DNA from: Sycobia sp. Sy_11
Taxonomy: Eukaryota > Arthropoda > Insecta > Hymenoptera > Epichrysomallidae
Direction: 5' to 3'
DNA: 64,000 nt
NCBI GenBank assembly: GCA_018907035.1
Contig: JACCIC010000040.1
Coordinates: 940,001 to 1,004,000 of the forward strand
The notes beneath the pieces are model-generated. The model was not told the DNA's origin. It searched no databases and saw only the letters and a list, made by a program, of their open reading frames with translations. The position numbers were made by a program, and so were the translations under genes. Shown piece by piece: positions 13,371-26,579 of this stretch (positions within the stretch are counted from its first letter, which is position 1; each line of letters starts with the position of its first letter).

Positions 13371-15759
13371 ACGGATTCAAACTAGTTCGTCCTCCACTGT
13401 TTCAATCAATGATTTCATTGGTTCATTTCGGAAATCTTGACACTTAGCTACTAGAATATCCATAGGACATGAAAAATTAACGATTATTTGAAGCTTGCAT
13501 CGTTGTAGTAAATACGACGAAAATTTGTAGGAAACTGGTTGAGTGAATTGCACCGATTCAAAAGTGAATTATCAATGCAATCAAATCAATAAATTTTCAA
13601 GATGTCAAAGCAGCTTATTTATTAACTAAAATTGCGCTAATAAATATAAGAAGAATAAATATACGATTATTATCAAAGGATAATCTGACTCAAATCCTCC
13701 ACCATCAAATTTCTCAAATCTGTATATCTACTTCGTCCAAAATTTTGTGCCGCTTCGGTTCTCTATCAGTTCTCTATTATACTAACGTATAATAATTATT
13801 ATTTTAGAGGTTGCGATAAAAAAGAGCAACCGGAGTAATTTATTATTTCATTGAGTATATAAAAAAGAAATTTAAAAAATATATCATTAATTGGCAAAGT
13901 GAACCTTAGTATTGGTGATAATTAAATTTTTTGAATATTCTGTTATATATTGATTATTTTACAAAGAGACTTTTGGTTTATGTAGCAAGAGAACATTAGA
14001 AACTAAAGAATTAATTGTACAATTTTCTCATTTTTGATAGATATCTATATTATCGAAAACTTATTTTGATATATTACAAAAATTCAAACAGCAGATCACT
14101 CTGCTTTAGTCTAAGCAATCCTAATAAGTTAATTAAGAATTTTATGCAGTAAATTTTTTTAAATTCAAAAGCCCTCAAACCTCTCCAACAAACTTGAGAT
14201 CTGTTCGAGATCTAGCTGAGAAGCTATGAGTAGTTTCCTATAATTCTTCGAACTCTCATAGTTCTTTTTTTATTTTTCTTTTCAGGGTTTTTTTCTTTTG
14301 TTATCATTTCTGTGGTCTATTGATACTTCTATATATCAAGTTGTCGAAATTGAAAAATAAAGAAGAAAAATTGTATTTTCAAAATCTAGAATTTCTCCCT
14401 TCTAAAGAAAAATAAGAAAAGAATTGATAAGAACGACAATCGACGAAGATAGTAGGTATTACATAAATCAGATTAAATGACATAAAATTTATTTTAGAAT
14501 AATTTGTGTATATGCTAGTATCGCAATTCGGTAATTTTTTATGTATTATCCAGTAGTAAGAAAATTTTTACTTTCCAAGAGTACAAGCAATTCCAATGTT
14601 CCTTATATGTAATGGGGCGCGTAAAATGAGGACATTTCTTAACTACTTGACATTTATTTTAATGTACACTTAAATTATCACTAGATTAGTGCATATAATT
14701 TACCTCTACAATACGAGTATTTCTTATCTTTCAACGTTTATTATAACGAATATAATGTCGTTTTATATTTTCACGATTAACAATTTTTCTACTAAACGTA
14801 AATGAATTGTTGAATTACCTCAGGTACTTAAATGTTTATAATGTAATATTTTAAATTTTTTATGAGAAAATAATAAATACAATTTATTTCTCTAAAAAAC
14901 TGCAAGGTATAAAAATTGCACTATATTCTTTCTATCCATTCTTTTTATTAGCCCATTAATTTTATGAAATATGTTTTGTTCAGCACTAGTTAGTGTAAAT
15001 CGAAGCATTGTAACATAAAGCATAATGAATTGCTATATTGTTACTAGTTTTATTTGTTAAGTCTCTCAAAATTGAGTACTAGCTTTTATTTTCTCTTTAA
15101 TAAACAAAAACATCTTTTAATAATGTTAAATTTTAATAATCAATTTCTTATATATAAATGATTAAAAGTTCTAAGTTTTGATAACACGCGTTTTCGTTTA
15201 AAAACCTCTATCAAATTATACTGGCTTATTATTTTTTAATAAAATTTCTTTACACCTAACCATCTAAACTAATCATTTTTAATCAATGAAACTCGATATA
15301 ATCAATGAAACTTATTCCAATCTTTTATAATTTATTTATAATCAACAGAGTGTATACAGTGGCATCGGAAAAGACGCGAATCAAACTACTGATGTAGTCA
15401 TGTGTAGGACGATAAAATACGTAATAAGAAGTCTTGATCTAGTTTAGTAAAATTTATGCAGAAAAAATCTATAGAGTTCAAGTAACGTAGCGAACTTAAG
15501 ATTGAAAATCAGTGCTTAAAGAGACAATAGACGATCGGAGGACAACAATAACCATTCACGGATCTTGTTAAAAAAAAGTATCAACCCAAGTTTTTGCTTA
15601 CACGTGCAATTAAATTTTGAATATAAAGATATTAAAAAAAAACTAATTGAATGAATTTTTATTTCATCGGTGTCTCCTCCCATACGCTTTCATCTTCTTT
15701 CATTAATGAATTGAATTTCATACCTCGATACCAATCATACAAAAATCTAATTCATCATC
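13371..15759. other. AT-rich non-coding DNA
   Basis: Weak inverted repeats around 14200-14270 (AGATCT pair; CTATGAG/CTCATAG) and the Tc1-terminus-like 19-mer at 15353. No gene recognised. Confidence 0.55.
15353..15371 (+). repeat. Tc1/mariner-terminus-like sequence, copy a
   Basis: TATACAGTGGCATCGGAAA resembles 36005-36023 at 17 of 19 positions. TA followed by CAGTGGC recalls Tc1-like element ends, but no matching inverted repeat or transposase was found. Confidence 0.25.
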
Positions 15760-15960
15760 TGGATTGAATCTTACAAGTGCGCCCGCGCATATAACTCTCT
15801 ATTTCAAGGGGATGCGCGTTCGAATACGTTGCTTAGAATGCATTACTTGATGTATTACTCCGGCGCCTATAGTAAGCGCATTCGATATTCAGCACACTCA
15901 CTCTGCCGAGCTAATTTATTTCTTCAGTTGGCTTCTTCGCATAGCTACTGTGTACACTTC
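15760..15960. promoter_or_regulatory. Small CpG-containing island
   Basis: A short block with GCGCCCGCGC and GGCGCC in AT-rich DNA. Nothing coding is visible; a regulatory role is a guess. Confidence 0.15.
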
Positions 15961-18900
15961 TCTGAATGTACTAAGAAAGAAAAACTATTAATAATTTATC
16001 TAACCTAACATTTTTCAGTATTATCGTTGGTTCTGTTATCACTTCTTTAAATTGTAATAGCTTTCGTGGATAGTGAAATAACTATTTCTTTGATGAATCT
16101 TTCAATAATATAGACACAGTAGCTTTGCTATAGAATATAGTTGAGATAAATACATTATGTATATTTCGCAAGAACTTAAAAATTCTATAAAATCGAGCAT
16201 TATAATGATTTTTCTGCGTTAGAAAAGCTACATCATTTATTCCTATTTTAAAAATCTTTCGCTATACTCGATCTCCGGAAGGAGAAAGCTGTAAGCCAAC
16301 ACAAAAAAAAATATGATCGAATACATTACGCCCTCCTCTGCTCTTGGGAATTATTTTTCACACGCCTGACATTCCACCGGATAAAAATGAAAATAAGATA
16401 AGCCGGCTCGGAGTAGGAGCTGAGGAGGCATAAGAGAGAAAATCGATAAGCAATAAAAAAGCAGGGAACGACATATTTTTTAAAGTGAAATTGACAGACT
16501 ATATGAATAAAAATATGGATACATCGCTTGTAACTTTAATTCATTACTATTATTCACTCTAATTATTCTTCCTGATACTGTACACCCCATTGAAATATAT
16601 TCTAATAACGAAATAAATTAATCTTCTTAAATTACTATTGTTGATAAAGTAGTATAATTTAAGCTTTGGGACATGTTATATTAATAGCTTATATACAGAC
16701 TATATTATAATAGTAACGTATAATAATATATTAATCTTTAGTTTGCATATAATGTGATATTTTATTATATTATAATATCATATATGTATGATTATGGTTA
16801 TTTTAGCTAGAAGATATTTAATATAGATTAATAGACTGAAAATAATATTATAAATATAAATAAATAAAAATCTTAAATTAAGATGTTATTTATTGAATTC
16901 AAAAAAAAATCTATTCGATTAAGAAAATATTTCTTTCATTTCAGAAAAAGTTTATTTCATTTAAGAAAACTATTTTCTTAAAAGAATTTAAATAAATATT
17001 TATTAATTTTTTTCTCAGTGGAAAATGCACTCATCAGATTATTTAAAATAATTTTGTCTTTTTTGTTTTTTTTAATCGATTGGAAGATTGTAATAATAAT
17101 TTTAGGTATTCTTAAATATTCAGTTTGAGGTAAAGTTAAACTCTCATTTGAATCGATGCTACATCCTTGATAGATGTTCTCAAAAGTGTTTTAGCCATTC
17201 TGGTTTTGCACACATAACTTAATAAGGATTTTTTGGATTTCGTGTAATAAAGTAAAATATAGTTCGACACTGATGTTAAAATTAAAGATAAAAAATCAAT
17301 TGTCACACGCCTGTCAAAATGTATTTTTTCAATAATTCCAGCGACGATCAAAGATTCGTTAGAACTATAAAATGTTCTTTACCGTGATAGAATGCCTTAA
17401 TTCTTTTTACAAGTAAAAAGCGAAAGTATGGTTAAGATAAAATTTAAGCTTCGTTCGAAAATAAAATGCCATAAAAAGTAAATTGACGGAGCTTTTATGT
17501 ACCTTGTTTCACACCGGAGTGTAAAAAATTCAATCACAAGTGCTCTTATAAAAGGCATAGTCATTTTTGGCCGATGCCTAAAATTTCTCGAACAAAGAGC
17601 TTAACATCGTGAAAAGCGCTACTTCAACGGGAGAGAAAGGCTCATATTTACCCTCGACGTATTTACAATTAATACATTTTTAAATTTTTATTCGTCGCAA
17701 TCATTTTATTCGGCTAATTTTATTCGACGCGATTCAAAGCAGTCCATCAGATTTAAATATTAAAAAACATGGGTACTTTTCGAGGTCTGCAAGCAAATTT
17801 ATCGATTTGCACCGTAGCCAAGGCTAATCGTCAAGCGAGTATTCGCAAGTAAATAAATATTCTCGGAGCTTTTCCGCTCGGAACTTCTGGTTCGCGATAG
17901 AAAAGTAGATTTTTCCACGGTTATATTTACTTTAAATATAACCATAATAACGTTTTTCGAAACATATATTTAATTTTCCATTGATTTTTTCCATTTAATA
18001 TATATTTTTTAATATGCTTCTTTTATATACTTTCTTCAATTTTTCATTCAACGGCATACGTATAAGTAAAAAGACACTCGTATAAAAGAAACTCGAACTA
18101 CTTTATTCTTAAACAAATATGTATTGAAAAGCAAACTCTGACGTTTACGTTAAAATCAACAAACCTACGTCTTTGCTTCTGAACGTTATATTATACTGAA
18201 TTGACATACCATAACTTAAAGATAAAATATTAAAATTTTACATTAAAGCATAAATAATAGCACTTTGAAAGGTTTAAGTAGGGATACATTATATTTATTA
18301 TAATAGTAAATTCTGCTAATGGTACCAAATGATTTCTATTACATTTTAGGATTTTAATGGTCACATGGTCAAGATTACTTTAATGAAATAACATACAAAT
18401 TTTTCTATTCCATTTTTATTATATAATGGCAAAGTTTATATCACATTTTGAGCCGCATTAACCCCAGCTGTTTTTGATATTTATAAAAATAGAATCGATG
18501 TCTTGTCAATATTTATGAATTCTTAGAATGGCATCCACTATCAATTGAACGGTATATTAGACCCAAAGGTAATGTTTTTATAAAATTATAGATGATAAAA
18601 ATGACACAGTAGATTATTCCTATTATTTATAAGATATATTTTTATAGAAAAGAAATAGGCGATAAGGATCACAAACAATAAATAATCGCAACATTACTTT
18701 TCTACAATAATAATAGAATAGAAATATTCGTATGTCATTTCATTAAATGCAGACATCAATATTTTATAAGTAATATTAAATATTTAGAAGATAATAATAA
18801 ATTTCTATTTTTATTTGTATTCTAAATTGTAATAATGTCAAATTGTGGATATGATATTCTTGTGGAGTATAATATCATAAGATATTTTCAAAAATCCAAA

Positions 18901-20185
18901 TCGGACGAAGATTGATCGATATATGTTTTCTTAGTATGTAAGAATTCGAGTGATGGAAAGAAATTATTCATCTTTGCCATCGAGTTGTACTACAATGTAT
19001 TCTTTTTTATTTTCTTAGCAGAAATAGAAAACATTATCAAAATAATTTATAAAATATTTAAAATTAAATTTTATATAATAATCTACAGAAAATTAAAGAC
19101 CTACAAGAGTAAATTATTACCAAAAGTAACTATGAAGTCTAAAGCTACTTAAAAGATTTTTAACAAATAGTCATGCCGTATAATGCATCGAATAAATTTG
19201 TAATAATATTTGCCTTTAACAGGAGTCATCCCTCTCTCCGAGGCAGACTACGTCCATTTGACAGATAAATAATATTCCAGAATATACTATTTCACAGAAG
19301 ATAAATAATAATCATAATAAACTGTGATATTTTTTCGACTCGGAAAGAAACTGTTAGCTTTAGGTAAGTGGCTTACTTTGATACAAGGTCTACTCATTCC
19401 TTTTAATTAGTATTCCGCAAAACCAACGTACTCTGAATTTTCATTTTCAATTCATTCAATCATTCCTCTTCATTAGAAATAATATTTATTAGCGTATTAT
19501 TAATTATATATTCAATGCTTTATAATCACATTAAAAAGAATTTTATAAATCAGAGCCTGTAAAAATGAGGCAGTAAATTGTAGTAAAGAAACGTAAAAGA
19601 TATTTTAAAAAAGCTTCGTAATGAAATTTAGAAATAAAGTTTATCTATAATCTCCATTGTGTAAAATATATTATAGATTTTTTCGACGCTACTTGAATTT
19701 TACATACAAATTTATTAAAAAAAATTTTTAAAACATGTTGATTTGCTTTCAGACATGTTTATAGATTTACAACTTAAATCATAAAATTTATGTTCACACG
19801 ATAACTACTATGATTATTGTTTATAGAACCATATATTACACGTTGCAGATTTCCATTATCGATCACCGCAGCACTATTATATATTCTGGGTAAAATAGAG
19901 ATTGTAAAAAAATTAAGTCGAATAACGTTAATATTTTACATCACAATATTAAACGTCGAGAATACCTTCTAACATGGCCTTGCTGTATTATCCATAAGCA
20001 AATTGCATACATTTGAAGCATAACCAAAAATTTTAACATTTCAATTGGGATAGATTGGCGTAAGCGTTCAGCAGCCAATCACGATGTCGAAATAGGCATT
20101 GAAAATACGGTCGGAATATTTTCATGCATTACAGAGACGAGTCGCACATATTTACTTTTAAAATCACTTGTTACCAGGCAATTGG

Positions 20186-20186
<1 letters not shown>
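15961..20186. other. AT-rich non-coding DNA with two more complex patches
   Basis: Patches at about 16265-16480 and 17480-17900 are less AT-rich and may be regulatory. The rest shows nothing. Confidence 0.5.

Positions 20187-20238
<52 letters not shown>
20187..20238. repeat. (TA)n microsatellite
   Basis: About 26 TA units, followed by the hairpin at 20240. Confidence 0.95.
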
Positions 20239-20239
<1 letters not shown>

Positions 20240-20240
<1 letters not shown>

Positions 20241-20260
20241 CACTTAATATAATTAAGTGT
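20240..20260. repeat. Short hairpin next to a TA array
   Basis: ACACTTAAT and its reverse complement ATTAAGTGT are separated by ATA, directly after a (TA)n array. This may be chance in AT-rich DNA. Confidence 0.7.
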
Positions 20261-21206
20261 CATTAATATTTTGTGAGAAGAATCTCACATGTCTTCTCGA
20301 TACTAAATTATGCACACCCTGACAAACTGATGCAGACTGACACTGAGCGAACCCAATCAGTCGTAATGTAAAGTTATTTCTAAAACAATAATTTATTTTA
20401 AATAATTCTTCAATACACAGACATAGTATTAGAATATTGATTATTAATTTTTATATTATCATTAATTTTTTTTGCATAATTATTTAAGTTAACAAATGTA
20501 CCCTATAGTTTGATCTGATCCAAATAGTGGGTCTGTCTGAACTTTCGAAAATTACAAAATATCTAGTTCGTTATTTTATAATAATTTTTTGCTTGAGCGT
20601 CTAATAGTACTTGTGCGACATAAGTACGAGGTCATACAGACACTATAATTACAATGATAAAGTTATAGAGACACGGTAAATTCAAATAACAAACCAATAA
20701 ATAATCATAAGTGAAAGTTGTCGAGACTCGCTGCATCGACCAGAATCGCGAATCTTATAGTTAGCCACAGTCTCAATATAGATTTAGCATTATTATAGAG
20801 AACCGGCCAAGGTCAGCAAAATATCGAATTATATATCTGTATAAATACGGAATCAAAAACATAAAATTATATACCATTCTTCAAGGTCAAGGATTACGTC
20901 AATCCGCACAGTAACGCAAAGGAATTGATCGCAATCGCGATAAGAAAGAAATTATAATGTAGGAAATGTGCATTCTTGATGTAAATAAAATAGTACTGGA
21001 AAACCGGGATAGGACCCTGAGATGTTCTAGAACTCTATCTTCATATTATGCTACTTCTCATTAAATTGTAACCTCGGAGAAATTCAAGTTCGAATTCGCC
21101 CAATATAATCGATTATACTTACGGAATTAATCAAATTTATGCCGAATTCTCAGTAAAACGTTTCGGTCAATTGAGATCTAGTCTAGAATGCCACAAATCT
21201 GCCAAA

Positions 21207-21258
<52 letters not shown>

Positions 21259-21390
21259 AACAAATCTTTTAACTTGTATCAGATTATTAAAAAAGTTAAT
21301 TATTAGTATTAGGTAAAATAACAGAAAATGGTACGACCGATCGATTTTTTATAAACTTAATTTATTTTGTGAAAACACTTTTTTCCTATA
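20261..21390. other. Mixed AT-rich DNA
   Basis: Moderately complex sequence with a TA array at 21213. No gene recognised. Confidence 0.5.
21213..21256. repeat. (TA)n microsatellite
   Basis: About 22 TA units, 135 bases before SINE copy 1. Confidence 0.95.
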
Positions 21391-21567
21391 AAAAGACTAG
21401 TAACTTGGTGATCCGAGTTCAAATCCCCGTCTTGGCCGATTGACACAAGCACCGCTGTAATAATTTACATGTGCTTTGTTTACAAACACATCGTAGACCT
21501 CCGTCGCTGATTAGCACCGATATTTGGAAGCATAAATAGAGCGACGTTAAATAACATAAAAAAATTA
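21391..21567 (+). mobile_element. tRNA-derived SINE, copy 1 (5'-truncated)
   Basis: This segment shares long blocks with 25891-26037. It begins with ACTAGTAACTTGGTG and then has GATCCGAGTTCAAATCCCC, a good match to a pol III B box (GTTCAAATCC core). The body contains GCTTTGTTTACAAACACATC and ends AGCGACGTTAAATAAC followed by an A-rich run. Copy 1 lacks the tRNA-like 5' part (A box) that copy 2 keeps. The shape, a tRNA-like head with an unrelated body and a short 3' tail, is that of a SINE that borrows the retrotransposition machinery of a LINE. Exact ends and target-site duplications are unclear. Confidence 0.7.
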
Positions 21568-22998
21568 AACAATTATTTACTTAAAAATAATTTAAATTAT
21601 TTAAAAATAATCATATGTCTTATTTTATTAATTCAAATGATAATTATTATTGATGATAGCTAGATTATTTTTAAATTCCATAAGAAAATTTTTTCCTTAA
21701 AATAAATTTTTGATGTTTTTTCCCATCATACTTTCATGGATTTTTTTCATATACCATATACTATATGCGTGAATATATACATCATAAGAATATAAACGTC
21801 GCACCTTCACGTTATAATAAATTAAAATCCAGTACAAAGATATTTTAAGCCAATATTTGTTATTTTTGCCTCTCTCTTTACCTGACTATCATTCTTCATT
21901 TATTAATTGAAAACATAAATGATATCACGTAATGACAGTTTGAAAGCCATGATAGATCCATGCCGAAATTGTAATTTTGTGGGAGTCTATAATCATGTCA
22001 AAATCAATCCGACTTGATTGTTCCGCTTTTACAAAGATTGCTCATCTGAGTTTATTACAAAATATAGTTGATTTCTAATAGTCCTTTATATATAAAAAAT
22101 AATATTAAAAAAAAACTCAAAATGATGCGCCTAATATTCCTCATTTTTATATTAACATTTTATATGTGAAGCTAACTTTTAATAATAAACTTATCGTTGA
22201 TCAATAATCTTTAATTTCCTGCTAGTTTTATACTGCTGATAACTGGGTTAGTGATATTTTATCATTCGAAATGATCAAATTTTCTTCCATACAAATATGC
22301 TATGCATCTTTCTCTGGCAATCTTAAAAGTCAACCATGTACAATTATATTGCTTTTTTTGTCGCATTGAGTTAGCAAGAGAGATATGAACCAAGACCGGT
22401 AAATCAAACCAGAAAGTGCTTTGATCACGAACAAGCTGTCGGTTTTGATATAGAAGCTCGAATTGACGACCTATTTAATCGCGGAAATAGCTAGCAAAAA
22501 CAATAGAAAAAAATGTTTTAACAACGTAAAAAGATCTTTGCTGTTCCAAGTGATTTTACGATATATACTATGTATATCTTCATAGATATTTGACATATTA
22601 AAAAAAGCCTCCATTAATTTCTCATAATTAACTTTTTTATATTTTTTGTGACTAAGAAAATATTTTAAACTGAATCGAATACATGATAGAAAACAAAAAC
22701 CCCAAACTACTGCTTGGATATCTAATAAACTATTTCTAAGTCGACTTGATGAGAATTAACGACTGAAGTTGTGGTATATAGAGATTCGTTTTCACGCTGT
22801 GGATAAATCACCAACTATTTAACGAGGTTACGGCAAATGTTTAACTCTAAACCATTATTTTATTAGTAATTTATTTTGTAACGAAACTGTGTCCAAATAA
22901 ACTCGAGTGCAAAGAGCAAAAGTTGATAGGACATTGTTCGAAGTGGGTGATTTAAATTGCAAGCAAATTTGCATATTTAAGAGAAACAAATATATATA

Positions 22999-23000
<2 letters not shown>

Positions 23001-23043
<43 letters not shown>
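23001..23043. repeat. (TA)n microsatellite
   Basis: About 21 TA units. Confidence 0.95.
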
Positions 23044-23048
<5 letters not shown>

Positions 23049-23257
23049 TATATAAATTCAAAATTTTAAATTCAAATTTGGTGTGCATAAATCTCATTCA
23101 AAGGAGAATAATATCGATTTGGTAACAAAGGACTGCACTGTTACTTAGCAAATTCCAACGGTTGGATGCAGCTATGTTTTTAATAAAGTGGATGTAGATA
23201 ATAAAATAACGCGCAAAGCATACAGTTAAATTTAGCGATTGGAAATCGATAAAGTAA

Positions 23258-23259
<2 letters not shown>

Positions 23260-23312
<53 letters not shown>
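23260..23312. repeat. (TA)n microsatellite
   Basis: About 26 TA units, only 220 bases from the array at 23001. Confidence 0.95.
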
Positions 23313-23315
<3 letters not shown>

Positions 23316-23990
23316 TCAAGTATCAGGACACGCACAAAGAAAACCTTTTATTGTTCATCAGTTCTTATTATAAGAAGAACGAAGTTTTTTAAGGAAGATT
23401 TTTACTGAATTAAAGATGTAATCAATCTATTTCCTCTTTGTGTATTAAAAGAATTTAAGTTTATTTATTAATCATTCCTTTTTTGTTCTTAATTAATAAT
23501 TGTTCTTTTAATTAGTGCTTTCTTTGTACTGTATTAAACAATGCTATAGAATCCTAGCTAAATTATTTTATATATCTTTCATCAAATAATAGAAACAGAG
23601 AATAGTTTATTCAGATTACCTCGTCAGATAGGTAACAAATACCTATAAAACTGATACGTTTCTTTATACTATTATTTTGTCGATATTATATATTTATATA
23701 GATATAAAAAAGAATAAGTAATTTCCAATAATACGCCACAAGGCAAACACATTTTAAACACATTAAAGAAATAACAAGTGATTTCATATACATGATTTAT
23801 AAATATGTTTTAGAAACCAGCGTACATATATGTAATTGTTTATCTTTATAAAGTAATGACAAAAATGAGAAAAAATTATAATTACGCCTTATATAAATCG
23901 AACTTGAAATGAAAATCTTATTGGAATAATTTTTTCGCTTCCTGTCAGAGGCATACGTGAAAAATTTAATGACAATTCTGGCGATATTTG

Positions 23991-24363
23991 ATTATTTTAC
24001 GCTGACAATGATTGTCAAAAATGCTTCTAGATATAGGCGAATGAAAGAATAACTAATGATCCGTCGATAACTATGCAATGCACGAAGACGCGCCGTAAGA
24101 CACGCGTTACATCCTAGCATGTGTCTTAATCTGCACAGTCTCCTTTCTGAACAGATTGGGAGCGAGCTTGTTCTTTTTAACAAAGTTTCCAATTTTATGG
24201 AATTGTACTAACTTTCTGCTATATATACTCAATTAATATTATTATTTTCTATTGTCTACGTATGTGCGCGACTGTAGATGTATGAGAGTGTATGTGCATG
24301 CGCGACAAGTGTGTGTGTGTGCGTGCGTGTGTGTGGTACGGATCACTGATTTCTTATTCAATT
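23991..24363. other. Start of a more complex island
   Basis: GC rises from about 24000. A (GT)n-like tract lies near 24309-24335. Minus-strand frames here have no recognisable domain. Confidence 0.4.
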
Positions 24364-24447
24364 AAGAACAAAAAGGAGTATGCTGTCCTGCTGAAGCTGA
24401 CATACCACGAAGTTAACGAGCGCTGGAAGAGGAGGCACGGACAATAA
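24364..24447 (+). CDS. Possible short terminal exon (27 residues)
   Basis: A plus-strand frame reads KNKKEYAVLLKLTYHEVNER followed by WKRRHGQ and a TAA stop. It is preceded by a pyrimidine-rich acceptor-like sequence ending CAATTAAG. The stop overlaps an AATAAA hexamer (24443-24448). Codons end in G or C more often than the surroundings. It could be the last exon of a plus-strand gene or an old coding remnant; no partner exon was found. Confidence 0.15.
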   Translation, partial: KNKKEYAVLLKLTYHEVNERWKRRHGQ

Positions 24448-24668
24448 AGTCACTCTACCGAGCACAGCACTATTTGCCGTGGCTGCGTTTGAAAAGCCCT
24501 GCCCGTGACGTGTATGGGCCGAGCTACGTTTACGATTGCCCGCCGTAAACCTAATCCCAGAGATACGCAAAAGGGTGGATCGCCAATACGACGGCAGTTC
24601 TGATTAACGATCCTCTAGGTACAGATCGGGTGGAAGGTGACCATTTTGCCTCGCAAGCGGTAATAACG

Positions 24669-24857
24669 ATGAGCGTATATAAGACGTTCGCTTCTGCTTG
24701 TGTTTGTTTGTTGGCCATCTCCCATGTCCAATTGGGCACTCTGCCTATTTTGGGTTTAAAGCCAAATGTAGCATTCAGTCATCGATCGCCACGATATTGT
24801 TCGATCGTGATGCTCGAAGGGTTACCGATCCTGCCACGCACTCTTGTTCTGGATTGA
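24669..24857 (+). CDS. Possible 62-residue secreted peptide ORF
   Basis: The ORF starts MSVYKTFASACVCLLAISHV, a plausible short signal peptide, and ends RTLVLD. The mature part is rich in Leu, Pro and Ile and has one Cys. An ATTAAA polyadenylation-like hexamer lies at 24878-24883, 21 bases after the stop. TATATAAG occurs just inside the ORF (24676 on), so the position could instead be a promoter. It lies in a higher-complexity island at about 24.36-24.86 kb. I do not recognise a family, and both strands are open here, so it may be chance. Confidence 0.2.
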   Translation: MSVYKTFASACVCLLAISHVQLGTLPILGLKPNVAFSHRSPRYCSIVMLEGLPILPRTLVLD

Positions 24858-24889
24858 GTATATAGTATAGAAACACAATTAAACACAAA

Positions 24890-25890
24890 TGTTGAGAGGT
24901 CGAACACATGGCATTCGGTGTAGTGTTCCATTTACATCGCTCACAAAAATTATACTTATCAATTAAAAATTTTTTTCAAAATTAAAAGTTAACTTTACAC
25001 ATATATAGTCATCCTACACCTCGTTTATTCAGTGTGTAATATACAAGTACTACTGAAATATTATAAAATACTACAATACATTTTACACCGGAAAACGTAG
25101 ATATTTCGACCAAATGAAAAACATTATTCGGCATATGTAAATTTAAATGTAAACCATTTATTTGTTGCTCACATTAATAAAAAATAAAATATCAAAGATG
25201 GAAGTTGCGCAAGAATAAAAATATAAATAAAAGCAGCCTTTGACCGCGGCCCCTGAATATTTTCGCGTATTTATAGCATGATCCGGATGGGATATTCACT
25301 GTAATGGTGACATTGAAGCATTATTACTTCCTTTATTATTTATACTACGCGCATGCTTAGTAAAGCATGCACATCATAGTCTAATTAAGTGAGTATACAA
25401 TAATCCTCCTAACACTATAACGTGGCTTTCCTTCTTTTTTAGTATCCTGCATAAAAACATACAAATTATTTCGTTTTATCAAATTATATTCTATAAGCTT
25501 AAATGTATTTGCTTTTTCGGATAATACATCTAGAGGCGTCTTAGGTTTTTCAAGAGCTTTTTTCTCTCTCGGCTATGTTTAGATAGTCGCCTGTAAAACG
25601 AAAGAGTAAACTAAAAACTACGTATCGTTTCAACGATCGATCTGAAATATTTCCTCGTATGCGTGATTTATACGTGATATATTTCAGTTTTATGCTATCA
25701 TTTTTATCCTATTATTAATTCAAAAGGCATTTCGATTTTATACTCGACAAATAATGCATTTAAAAATCAATACGCATAATAGAAAAAACTGAACGAAATT
25801 GTTCTATATTCTGGAAAAGGCTATTTTAAATATAAAAACAGAAGTAATGATATTTATCTATTTGCTATATGCTATAAATATTTATTTTTG
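24890..25890. other. AT-rich non-coding DNA
   Basis: Nothing recognised before SINE copy 2. Confidence 0.55.
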
Positions 25891-26037
25891 AGGCCTACGA
25901 TGGTTCGGTTGCTAGAGCGAAAAACTAGTAACTTGGTGCTTTGTTTACAAACACATCGTAGACCTCTGACGCTGATATTTAGTAGCATCAATATTTGGAA
26001 GCATAAATAGAGCGACGTTAAATAACATTAAAAAAAC
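25891..26037 (+). mobile_element. tRNA-derived SINE, copy 2 (internal deletion)
   Basis: The 5' end contains TGGTTCGGTTGCTAGAGCG, closely like a tRNA D-arm/A box. This is followed by the same ACTAGTAACTTGGTG, CTTTGTTTACAAACACATCG and AGCGACGTTAAATAAC blocks as copy 1. Relative to copy 1 it lacks the 63 bases equivalent to 21411-21473, including the B box; in copy 1 the missing stretch is bounded by the trinucleotide GTG on both sides, which suggests a microhomology deletion. It also differs by a small rearrangement around GATATTTAGTAGCATCAATA. It cannot be transcribed by pol III in the normal way. Confidence 0.7.
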
Positions 26038-26579
26038 ATATATTTATTTAATTTATATTTTATATTTTCGTTTGGCAATTATATTTCTTTAATTTTTACA
26101 GTATTTTATAGAAATGTTAAATTGCAGAAAATTATCGCATTCTGAAGAACTTTCATCTTTTTACTTTAAAACAGTTATTACATTTCAGCATTACTTGCTC
26201 ATAATTAAAAACAATGTGCTATTTCTTTAAAATAAAAATGATTTTCGGCAACAGAATGGCCATTGTTTTATAAAAGAACAAAACAATTTTCTCCAATGTC
26301 CAATTAACCTTTGTTGAGTAATATAAATAAATATTTTTAACAATAGCAATAATAATAATAATCATCATCAAAATCCGGCTATTGTACAATACTTCTTCTA
26401 TTAAATATACAAACATTAAAATCAATATCATTAATAATGAAAACAGACATTACAGAACGATTTATTAATATTGCTGGTAAAGGAAAGCAAGTAAGGGATA
26501 AATGTGCATATACAAATATATATCTATATGTGTGTGTATATATGTATGTATGTTTGTATGTATGTATAAATATAAATAC
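26038..26579 (-). other. Start of the intron after recognised exon 4
   Basis: AT-rich; a (TATG)n-like tract follows the donor at about 26525-26570. No next exon seen. Confidence 0.5.

Larger units (their letters stand above)
21568..23990. other. AT-rich non-coding DNA
   Basis: Contains the two TA arrays at 23001 and 23260; nothing coding. Confidence 0.55.
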
